Below the pieces are notes generated by a model, which was not told the origin of the DNA, searched no databases, and worked only from the letters and a program-made list of their open reading frames with translations. The position numbers were made by a program, and so were the translations under genes. Source: Nitrospina sp. (GTDB lineage Bacteria > Nitrospinota > Nitrospinia > Nitrospinales > JACRGP01). From it: 37,793 bases of DNA. Location: contig JACAVV010000042.1 in the NCBI GenBank assembly GCA_024648695.1, positions 1 through 37,793 on the forward strand. Direction: 5' to 3'. Positions 15,645 through 22,933 of the stretch are shown here, piece by piece. The stretch's first letter is position 1. Every line of letters begins with the position of its first letter.

Positions 15645-16799
15645 TTATGCGGGCATTTCCTCCAATAAAACTTCCAGAGTTATTTTTTTTCCATTTCTCC
15701 ACACCTGCATTCTAATTGGGTCCCCAACCTGGTGGCGATTAACTTCTGCGACAAGAGCATCCATATCCTTCAGTTTTTTTCCATCGATTGAAAGAATAAT
15801 GTCGCCGCCCACCGATAACCTTAAATTACCGTAAATCAGATCGGTTTTTCCACCACGTATGCCACCTTTTTCAGCGGGGCTTCCTGGAACAACTCCTGCC
15901 ACTAATACTCCTTCGTGGATTCCAATTTTGAGAAGAGAGTCCAAATCCTGGTTTAATCCTATTCCTGAAATTCCCAGCCAGGGTTTTGCATACCGTCCCC
16001 GGGTTATCAATTGTGTGGCTACCTGTTTCGCCCGGTTTACGGGTATGGCAAATCCTATTCCCTGGTACCCGCCCGACATGCTGAAAATGGCGGTATTAAT
16101 ACCAATAACCTCTCCATTGGAATTCAGTAGAGGTCCCCCGGAATTCCCCGGATTGATGGCCGCGTCTGTCTGGATAAGATGGTAAAGAGCTCCACCATTG
16201 CTCTGGATCTGGCGATTGAGTGCACTTATGATTCCCGTAGTTAAAGTATGAGAAAGTCCAAAAGGATTGCCAATGGCGATAGCTTTTTGCCCGACTCGAA
16301 TTTCATCAGAATCACCTAACTTCGCCACTTGTTGGACTGCACGTTGAGGAATTTTTATTATAGCTAAATCGGAGGAAGGGTCTCGCCCGATCAAAACAGC
16401 ATCCACTTTGGATCCATTCCCTAAAGTGACAGAAATTTTATTGGCGTCTTCCACCACATGGTTATTGGTTAAAATATAACCTTTTTTATCGATAACAAAA
16501 CCAGTCCCCTGACCCTGTTTGGGAATAATCTGGCGCCAAAAATTCATAGTTAAGGTGGTCGCCGCGATATTTACAACTGCATTGTGAGTGTTTTGAAATA
16601 CCTCAGTAGTAATTTGCTCATCCCTGGAAATCAACCCGACGGCAGGCGAGTTTTCGGGCTGGTTAAAGTCCAGATCGGATGCTCCTGGGCGACCCCATAG
16701 TTTTAGAGAAATTCGATCCCAATCGCTGTGGATTATCGAGGATAAAAGTAGGACAGACAAACCCAGGAAAATGAAACTCATAAATTTGGAAAACCGCAT
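15645..16799 (-). CDS. HtrA/DegS-type membrane-anchored periplasmic serine protease
   Basis: This 384-residue protease has an N-terminal hydrophobic anchor (residues 6-22), a trypsin-like domain with the full catalytic triad (His114 in NNHVVED, Asp144 in SSDLAIIK, Ser220 in GNSGGPLL), and one PDZ domain (about 285-380). A single PDZ plus an uncleaved anchor is the DegS/HhoB layout rather than two-PDZ DegP. Such proteases sense or remove misfolded envelope proteins; whether it controls a sigmaE-like pathway is not visible. AAAGGAGGAG is 3-8 nt from the start. A near-consensus sigma70 promoter precedes it. Its neighbours (hsp20, small secreted protein) fit an envelope-stress setting. Confidence 0.92.
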   Translation of the reverse strand: MRFSKFMSFIFLGLSVLLLSSIIHSDWDRISLKLWGRPGASDLDFNQPENSPAVGLISRDEQITTEVFQNTHNAVVNIAATTLTMNFWRQIIPKQGQGTGFVIDKKGYILTNNHVVEDANKISVTLGNGSKVDAVLIGRDPSSDLAIIKIPQRAVQQVAKLGDSDEIRVGQKAIAIGNPFGLSHTLTTGIISALNRQIQSNGGALYHLIQTDAAINPGNSGGPLLNSNGEVIGINTAIFSMSGGYQGIGFAIPVNRAKQVATQLITRGRYAKPWLGISGIGLNQDLDSLLKIGIHEGVLVAGVVPGSPAEKGGIRGGKTDLIYGNLRLSVGGDIILSIDGKKLKDMDALVAEVNRHQVGDPIRMQVWRNGKKITLEVLLEEMPA

Positions 16800-16873
16800 A
16801 AACTCCTCCTTTGGAACTCGAAACTTTTAAATAGGAATTGGAGAGGATTCAGGTGTTTTCAGTTTATTTGTTT

Positions 16874-16902
16874 TTAATAAAATTCCCGGGTGATTTTGTC
16901 AA
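16874..16902 (-). promoter_or_regulatory. Candidate sigma70 promoter of the htrA-like gene
   Basis: A perfect -35 TTGACA (minus strand 16902-16897) and a -10 TATTAA (16879-16874) are 17 nt apart. The remaining 16903-17092 between here and nuoD shows no gene or clear structure. Confidence 0.6.
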
Positions 16903-17092
16903 AGTCGGATAGGCCGAAAATCCAAGTTTCAAATGAAAGGGATAAGAAGGATTGTGGGGGGCTCTCGGTTGGGAATCCACATAAGGCCTGAAAAACAGGG
17001 CGAGCAAACACGCTTTGGCTTTACATAGCGATACTATCAAAGATAAAAATATTTTGCTGGCGCTACAAATTCAAAGGAAGGGAAGGTACGAA

Positions 17093-18283
17093 TTAGCGAT
17101 CACATTCGCCGCCGATCATGTTGATCATGTCGAAGGTCGGAATCAAATCAGCCAACATTTCTCCTTTAATCATATGGCTCATCGCGGATGTGAGGGAAAA
17201 GCAAGGGGGACGGACACGGCATTTATAAGGTTTTCCGGAACCGTCACTGACAAGATAAAAGCCCAATTCGCCATTGGCGGCTTCCGTGGGGAAATAAACT
17301 TCGCCAACAGGAGGTTTTAATCCCTCGATAGTCAACTTGAAATGCGCGATCATTTCTTCCATTTTGCTATACACGTCAGTTTTAGCAGGTTGCCTCATAA
17401 ATGGATTAGCAACATTGACGGGGCCATCAGGCATATCTTTCATCGCTTGCTTGATAATTTTAAAGCTTTGCTTGATTTCTTCCATGCGCACCAAGTAACG
17501 ATCAAAGTTATCTCCGGTAGTACCCAACGGAATGTCAAAGTCAATTTTGTCATAGCTCGAATAAGGGTGTTGCTTACGGACATCGTAATCCACGCCGCAG
17601 GCGCGGAGACAGGGACCCGTGAAACCGAAGGAAATAGCATCTTCGGTGGAAATTTTACCGGTGTCGCGCATGCGGTCCAGAAAAATACGGTTTTTAGTAA
17701 GCAGTTTGTCTACATCATCGAACAAGGGATCGAGTTTCTTGTAGCTGTCTTCCAAATCTTCAGCAAAACCCGGTGGAAGGTCGCACATCAGGCCGCCAAT
17801 GCGCACATAATTGGAAGTCAGTCTCGCTCCACATACTTTTTCCAAAAGATCCCAAACAATTTCACGAGCCTCAACGAAATAAATGAATGCGGTGAGTGCG
17901 CCCAGTTCCAGTGCAGCGGCCGCAATATTGGTGTAATGATCGGAAATACGGGATAATTCGTTAGTCACCATTCGAATGTATTGGCACCGTGGAGTGGCTT
18001 CAATGCCTAACAGTTTTTCTACAGCAAGGGCATAGCCGATATTGTTCATGATGGCCGAACAATAATTCAAACGATCGGTGTAAGGGAATACATTATTCCA
18101 GGTTACGCTTTCGCACATCTTTTCGAAACCTCTGTGCAAATAACCGATTTCAGTCACGCAATCGACGATAGTTTCCCCATCCAGGGTCAATAAAAATTTA
18201 ACCGTCCCATGCGTAGCAGGGTGGGAAGGACCCATATTCAAAACCAGATGTTCGGTCTTTAAATTTTCTTTTAAGTCGGCCAT
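17093..18283 (-). CDS. nuoD: NADH-quinone oxidoreductase subunit D (49-kDa subunit)
   Basis: This 396-residue protein is a full-length NuoD of complex I, which with NuoB forms the quinone-binding cavity at the base of the peripheral arm. Hallmarks are LNMGPSHPATHGTVKF at the start, EIGYLHRGFEKMCE near residue 42, the NELSRISDH motif near 110 and the end MINMIGGECDR. As usual, the [NiFe]-hydrogenase metal cysteines of the ancestral family are lost. It is the third gene of nuoE-nuoG-nuoD, 53 nt after nuoG. No nuoB, C, H or I follows: the next 290 bases contain nothing, so the remaining subunits must be elsewhere. Confidence 0.96.
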   Translation of the reverse strand: MADLKENLKTEHLVLNMGPSHPATHGTVKFLLTLDGETIVDCVTEIGYLHRGFEKMCESVTWNNVFPYTDRLNYCSAIMNNIGYALAVEKLLGIEATPRCQYIRMVTNELSRISDHYTNIAAAALELGALTAFIYFVEAREIVWDLLEKVCGARLTSNYVRIGGLMCDLPPGFAEDLEDSYKKLDPLFDDVDKLLTKNRIFLDRMRDTGKISTEDAISFGFTGPCLRACGVDYDVRKQHPYSSYDKIDFDIPLGTTGDNFDRYLVRMEEIKQSFKIIKQAMKDMPDGPVNVANPFMRQPAKTDVYSKMEEMIAHFKLTIEGLKPPVGEVYFPTEAANGELGFYLVSDGSGKPYKCRVRPPCFSLTSAMSHMIKGEMLADLIPTFDMINMIGGECDR

Positions 18284-18336
18284 AAGATTGTTCTAATTCA
18301 CAGAGGTTATGAAATTAAAGTTAAGGAAGATGAGGG

Positions 18337-20967
18337 TTAACCCGCTTTCGAAATTTTTACCGAAACGAGGCCTTCTTCACCATTGCGTAGCATATTCACC
18401 GGAATTTCCGTCCAGTTTTTGGGAATGTAAACAGTACCCTGAGTGGATACGAACGAAACTTCGACAGGTACATTAAACTTATGATTCTCCGATTGCACCT
18501 GAATGGTATCGCCTGATTGCAACTTTAGTTTTTTGGCGTCTTCCGGATGAATTCCGGCACGGCACTCAGGCCCGATTTCCTTCAAGGCTGATGACCGTTG
18601 GGAATGGGACCCGCTATGGAACATATGATTGTTGGAAATAAGTTTAAATGGAAAATCTTTTTTATCGGATGTTTCCTTGAACTCGGAAGCCAATGCAAAT
18701 TCAGGGTTTTCAGCAAACGAATCAGCAGGCCATTGACCGTATTTATCACCAGGCATCAGGCCTTTATACAATGGGATGACTTGCTCGATTTCATTTTGAA
18801 CGTCTGCAAGGTCCGTATTGCTAAAAGGCTTGCCAAGGGCTTCGGCAATTTCGCAGAATACATCGTAGTCCGGTTTGGAATTACCTTCAGGAATGACCGC
18901 ATGATTCACGGGCAAAACGTGTCGGGTAATATTTGTAAACGTACCATCCTTTTCGGCGAACGAACTGACAGGAAGAACGATGTCAGCCATCTCTGCCGTT
19001 TCGGTCATGTAGAGGTCCTGAACCACCAGGAATGATACGGTTTTCAACGCTTCCCGAACCAACGAACCTTTGTAATAGGAATTGACCGGATTTTCACCGG
19101 CAATGTAAAGGAATTTCAACGACCCGTTTCGGCAATTTTCCAGTAAAGCTTCGGCAAGGTTCTCACCTTCAAAAGAAAGACTTTCAACTCCCCAGGCATT
19201 TGCTAATGAAGTAAGAGCTGTCTGATCATCGGTTCCTTTATACCCCGGCAAGAACTGGGGAGCCACTCCCATATCAATAGCGCCCTGAGAGTTGGCATGT
19301 TCGCGTGGAGGATAAATACTAACACTTCCTTCCCCGCCATGATGCACTACGATTGCCAGATTTAAAAGCGCATCCAGGATTTCCTGACCCTGGCCGTTTT
19401 CCAGAATATCGTTGCCAATCAAAACAAAACGGTCAGCTTTTTTCCCGAAGGATTCCGCCGCTTGCGTGAACACATCGTCATTAATACCCGTTGCTTTTTC
19501 CGCAAACTTGGCGGTGTATTTCGACAAAGATTTGGTCATCTGACTGTAATTCGGAACTGCTTTTTTCAGTTTGTCTACATCCACGATATTGGAGTCGATC
19601 AGAATCCGGGTAAGACGATTCGCAACCACCAAATCGCTTCCTGCACTGAACTGCAAGCGGATATCGTTTTTCGTTTCACTATTAAAAATAACGTTACGTG
19701 GATTCGCAATAATGATATCTGCGCCAAAATTGATCGCCGCTTTGCGAATCGCATTGCCACCCACCGGATACTCAGAAGGCAGATCCGAGTTGAAGACCAG
19801 AGCAACATCAGCCTCTTCCATTTCCATGATCGGTTTTGAATGAATTCCGTTTTCAAAACACTTCAACATGAAGGAATTGATGTATGGGGCGCGCAGGTTT
19901 TGCAGTGTCGTGATCTGATTGGATCCCAAGCCCGCTCGAAACAGCTTCTGGAACAGATAGCTTTCCTCATTGGTCAACTTTTCGCCGCCAATACCAGCAA
20001 CCGTCCCGGCACCGTTTCTATTGACAGTGGTTTGCATGCGCTCAGCAATCGCTTCAATGGCTTCTTCCCAGGAGACTTCCTTAAAATTGCCGCCGACGTT
20101 CATCATCGGACTTTGAATCCGTTCGTCGTTATGAATAATGCCGTGTCCAAGCCGGCCTTTAGCGCACAGGTTGCCATTGTTGATCCCAACTTTTTCATCA
20201 TCGATAGGTTCGATGCGAACCACTTTACCTTTTTTAGCTTCCAACCGGACTGAACAGCCCCAGGAACAATAATCGCAAGTGGACTCCGTTTTGGCGAACA
20301 AAGCCGCCAAACCACGTGCTTCCGACGTCATGTCCATCAAAGCACCCGTGGGGCATACCGTAATACATTGCCCACAAAATTCGCAATCGAGAGGCTCTTC
20401 GTTGGCCGTTCCGATAGTGACGCTCATTCCGCGCTTATGAAAATCCAGCGCTTGCACACCCTGAATCTCGTCGCAGGCGCGCACACACATGCCACACATA
20501 ATGCATCGATTCAGGTAAAACTCAATGATGGGATTGGTCTTGATGCTCGGCTCATTGCGGCGGTTGATTTCAAACCGGCCGTCAAAGATACCCAAAGCAT
20601 CCGTGTTGTCCTGGAGCGGACATACGCCGGACTTATCGCAAATCGGGCAATCGAGGGGATGTTCCACCAACAGCATTTCCAGACACGCACTATTGTAGCG
20701 GTTGGTTTCGTCAGTGTTGGTGTAAACCTCCATACCATCTTCCGGGGGGTGCGTGCAGGAATAAACAAGCTCTTTTTTACCGTCGACGTTCACCTCGACC
20801 ATACAAGTCCGGCAGGCCGCGAAAGGTTTCAGGTTGCGGTGCGAACACAGGTTTGTGATTGGAATATCGTTGCGTTTGGCGACGTCCAGGATCACCGTGC
20901 CTTCTTTGGCCGTGACCTCTTTGCCATTAATTTTGAAGTTGATATCTTTACGTTCAACGGTGCTCAT
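18337..20967 (-). CDS. nuoG: NADH-quinone oxidoreductase subunit G, dicluster-ferredoxin variant
   Basis: This 876-residue protein has an N-terminal [2Fe-2S] domain (Cys41, 52, 55, 71), a His-Cys3 [4Fe-4S] site (His103, Cys107, 110, 116) and two complete CxxCxxCxxxC motifs (Cys155/158/161/165 and Cys195/198/201/205). A further Cys231/234/238/268 site opens a molybdopterin-oxidoreductase fold that runs to a C-terminal dinucleotide-binding-like domain (about 765-860). Ordinary NuoG proteins usually have a single N4 site in place of the paired ferredoxin motifs. The paired layout is that of formate dehydrogenase and hydrogenase electron-transfer subunits. Operon position between nuoE and nuoD supports complex I, but an FDH-like or ferredoxin-linked activity is an alternative. 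Confidence 0.9.
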   Translation of the reverse strand: MSTVERKDINFKINGKEVTAKEGTVILDVAKRNDIPITNLCSHRNLKPFAACRTCMVEVNVDGKKELVYSCTHPPEDGMEVYTNTDETNRYNSACLEMLLVEHPLDCPICDKSGVCPLQDNTDALGIFDGRFEINRRNEPSIKTNPIIEFYLNRCIMCGMCVRACDEIQGVQALDFHKRGMSVTIGTANEEPLDCEFCGQCITVCPTGALMDMTSEARGLAALFAKTESTCDYCSWGCSVRLEAKKGKVVRIEPIDDEKVGINNGNLCAKGRLGHGIIHNDERIQSPMMNVGGNFKEVSWEEAIEAIAERMQTTVNRNGAGTVAGIGGEKLTNEESYLFQKLFRAGLGSNQITTLQNLRAPYINSFMLKCFENGIHSKPIMEMEEADVALVFNSDLPSEYPVGGNAIRKAAINFGADIIIANPRNVIFNSETKNDIRLQFSAGSDLVVANRLTRILIDSNIVDVDKLKKAVPNYSQMTKSLSKYTAKFAEKATGINDDVFTQAAESFGKKADRFVLIGNDILENGQGQEILDALLNLAIVVHHGGEGSVSIYPPREHANSQGAIDMGVAPQFLPGYKGTDDQTALTSLANAWGVESLSFEGENLAEALLENCRNGSLKFLYIAGENPVNSYYKGSLVREALKTVSFLVVQDLYMTETAEMADIVLPVSSFAEKDGTFTNITRHVLPVNHAVIPEGNSKPDYDVFCEIAEALGKPFSNTDLADVQNEIEQVIPLYKGLMPGDKYGQWPADSFAENPEFALASEFKETSDKKDFPFKLISNNHMFHSGSHSQRSSALKEIGPECRAGIHPEDAKKLKLQSGDTIQVQSENHKFNVPVEVSFVSTQGTVYIPKNWTEIPVNMLRNGEEGLVSVKISKAG

Positions 20968-20994
20968 GAAGAATGGGTCTCCTCTCCTTCCCGG

Positions 20995-21495
20995 TTATTC
21001 TTTATCTTCGTAACTGCCCAGCAGGCTTTGGGTCACTTCAGGATCAATCGATCCATGCGTGTCATCGCCGATAATAGCCATAGGGGCCGCGCCACAGTTC
21101 CCAAGGCATGACGCCAATTGCAGAGTGAACAGTTTTTTCGCGTCAGTTTCGCCCGCTCCGATATGGTAAACTTCCTTGATTTTGTCCGCGATGATGGGGG
21201 CGCCTTTCACGAAACAAGCTGTCCCATAGCACAATTTGAGGATGTATTTACCAGGTTCCACAATCCGGAATTGCGGATAAAAGGAAATCACCCCGTACAA
21301 TTGCGCGCGCGAGATGCGCAGGTATTGCATTACCAATTCCATAATATTCGGGGGCAAATAGCGGTAGGACTGCTGAATTTTGTCCAGAATGGGAATCAAA
21401 TGCCTTTTTTTCTGCGGGAAAGAAGCTAAAATTTCCTCGGCGGCTTTAGGATCTTTTATTTCTTGTTCTTCTTCTACGGCTTCTGTCGTTTCCAT
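20995..21495 (-). CDS. nuoE: NADH-quinone oxidoreductase subunit E (24-kDa, [2Fe-2S])
   Basis: The 166-residue protein has the thioredoxin-like [2Fe-2S] fold of NuoE, with the four ligands as CYGTAC (Cys-x4-Cys) and CLGNC (Cys-x3-Cys). The helical N-terminal segment contains KKRHLIPILDKIQQSYRYLP, typical of the family. In complex I NuoE carries cluster N1a and pairs with NuoF, which holds FMN and the NADH site. NuoF is not encoded here: nuoG follows after 27 nt. HymA/HoxE-type proteins share this fold, so the partner could differ. It is the first gene of the operon, about 115 nt from the predicted promoter. Confidence 0.93.
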   Translation of the reverse strand: METTEAVEEEQEIKDPKAAEEILASFPQKKRHLIPILDKIQQSYRYLPPNIMELVMQYLRISRAQLYGVISFYPQFRIVEPGKYILKLCYGTACFVKGAPIIADKIKEVYHIGAGETDAKKLFTLQLASCLGNCGAAPMAIIGDDTHGSIDPEVTQSLLGSYEDKE

Positions 21496-21616
21496 AGAGT
21501 TACCGTTCGTTTAAAAAGTGTTTAATATGTATATATAGAGAAAATCTCGATTAAATTGCCACTAAAAATTATAAACCCAAAGGGCAAAAAAAGAAGCCAA
21601 ATAAATTAAAATCGGC

Positions 21617-21645
21617 AGTATAGGGGCCGATCATTGGGCTGTCAA
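21617..21645 (-). promoter_or_regulatory. Near-consensus sigma70 promoter of the nuoEGD operon
   Basis: On the minus strand, TTGACA (21645-21640) and TATACT (21622-21617) are separated by exactly 17 nt. It sits in the 367-nt gene-free stretch 21496-21862; the rest of that stretch shows no gene or structure I can support. Confidence 0.8.
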
Positions 21646-21862
21646 CCCATTTATTGATGGAACCGTTATTTTAAAGACACTTGTTTTAAAGAGCTTATGA
21701 AAAGTGAGGTGGGTCCGGGAGAATTTTGCGAAATTATTCGTGGGTAAGCCGCACATTCTTTGGGCCAACCGTAGGGGATCAAATGAGTGATTCGTGTGAT
21801 ACCACCATAAAAATAAAATGGCATTTTAGATTCATACCAAAAGCCTGTCCTGACCCATCAAT

Positions 21863-22237
21863 TCAATATGGGCGGAGAGGACTTTTTAACATTGGAAAAT
21901 GCTTGAGGTTCCTTGTAACAAGAGTGAGTTCTTTTTGCTCGGCGGAAGATGCAATTAGAGCATCCATGATTCCCACTCCATGACTCTTCCCGTATTGCTG
22001 ACGATAATAACCACCCTTTATCGCCATATCTTCTGTTAAAGGGATCACCGGAAGATGCTGGGCTAGATTGTCAAGCGCAGTGCGTTCCTTACCTTCGCGA
22101 ACGCCCGCATAGAGTTCAGCAAGTGTAAGCGCGGATAAGAAAGGCGGATTTTCCAAACTTCCAAAAAACTGAACGGCCTGTTCCTTTCCACGGAACAAAT
22201 CGATCAGAATGCAGGTGTCCAGCAGAAAGTTTACCAT
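21863..22237 (-). CDS. vapC: VapC-type PIN-domain ribonuclease toxin
   Basis: This 124-residue protein is a complete PIN domain, with the metal-binding acids Asp7 (LLDTCILIDLF), Glu41 (TLAELYAGV) and Asp92 (GIMDALIASSA), and a final LVTRNLKHF motif. In VapBC modules the toxin cleaves specific tRNAs or other structured RNA until the antitoxin blocks it. Its start overlaps the antitoxin stop by 7 nt, the usual coupling. The last acidic position, often Asp in TRNxxDF, is His here, which is seen in family variants. It looks intact and probably active. Confidence 0.92.
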   Translation of the reverse strand: MVNFLLDTCILIDLFRGKEQAVQFFGSLENPPFLSALTLAELYAGVREGKERTALDNLAQHLPVIPLTEDMAIKGGYYRQQYGKSHGVGIMDALIASSAEQKELTLVTRNLKHFPMLKSPLRPY

Positions 22238-22494
22238 TTCTGACGATCAAACTCCTGGCGAATGGATTGCATACGGTTGTCGGCATCTGCATCATCCGCC
22301 CAAATGCCTTTCATGCAGAATAAAGCTTGTTTCCACTGATATGGCTGAACGTTCTTTTCTGCCAGGAGCAAGTCTACTGCCTCACGGATCAGCTCACTTT
22401 GCCGCGTTCCGGAACTGATAGCAAGGGCCTTTAATGCCCGCTCCTGATCCTGGGATAAGTATACCTGTGTACGGATCATTGAATCTTTTTTCAT
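22231..22494 (-). CDS. vapB: VapB-type ribbon-helix-helix antitoxin
   Basis: The N-terminal part is a CopG/Arc ribbon-helix-helix DNA-binding domain (MIRTQVYLSQDQERALKALA, then SGTRQSELIREAVDLLL). An acidic C-terminal tail with DDADADNRMQ would neutralise the toxin. I use ATG 22494 (87 residues); ATG 22479 (82 residues) is also typical for the family, and neither has a clear ribosome binding site. The 22494 codon lies inside the upstream palindrome, so a leaderless transcript is possible. The pair should autorepress. Confidence 0.88.
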   Translation of the reverse strand: MKKDSMIRTQVYLSQDQERALKALAISSGTRQSELIREAVDLLLAEKNVQPYQWKQALFCMKGIWADDADADNRMQSIRQEFDRQKW

Positions 22495-22511
22495 ATACAG
22501 TATTGTATATG
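22492..22511. promoter_or_regulatory. Perfect palindromic operator of vapBC
   Basis: CATATACA (22492-22499) and TGTATATG (22504-22511) form a perfect 8-bp inverted repeat around GTAT. The minus strand also reads TATACT and TATAT sequences like a -10 box. Ribbon-helix-helix antitoxins bind such sites, so this is the likely autoregulatory operator. Confidence 0.72.
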
Positions 22512-22572
22512 TTTTATTTTTGAAAACCAAGATGAACTCAAGAATTTTTCAATTCATCATCGACTTATCTAC

Positions 22573-22836
22573 GTGAATACCCTGATCGAATATTTAGCGG
22601 GAGTCTCGGAAAACCGATTAGAAGAATCCCGTCAGTTTTTAAAAGATATCTTCGAAGTCGTTTACCCTAATGCAAGAAATTTTAAACTTGCACTAAATAT
22701 TAGGGGACGATTTCGTTTAAAGCTTCCCGATTGCTTTATTTATGCCACTGCAAAATCCCTGGACATCCAGTTTGTAACCAGAAATACAAAGGATTTTGAA
22801 GCATCAATGGATGGAATTCATATTCCTGATGCATAA
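22573..22836 (+). pseudogene. Decayed PIN-domain (VapC-like) remnant
   Basis: An 87-codon frame opens with GTG and carries fragments of a PIN domain: LIEYLAGVSENRLEESRQFL at the start and KLPDCFIYATAKSLD plus FVTRNTKDF at the end. The reading frame just upstream (IYVNTLIEYL) lacks the first catalytic Asp of the normal IYVDTN motif. The central segment carrying the conserved Glu (SVITLAEL-type) is absent, so the protein is about 40 residues short. There is no antitoxin gene and no ribosome binding site. This is most likely an inactive relic beside the intact vapBC pair. Confidence 0.65.
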
Positions 22837-22933
22837 TTATTTGCAACTTTCCAGGATGGATTCCATTAAGAGGATTCATCACTGCAAATAAAAACCAATC
22901 TATCTATGGAAACTTTGAAGTTTAGTTTGTTGC

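Noticed and set aside
20368-21111. A 247-residue plus-strand frame opposite nuoG/nuoE
   Set aside because: It lies wholly antisense to clear nuoG and nuoE coding sequence, has no ribosome binding site and no recognisable motifs; a codon-bias shadow.
21726-21983. An 85-codon plus-strand frame overlapping vapC
   Set aside because: It runs antisense into the end of vapC and shows no family signal.
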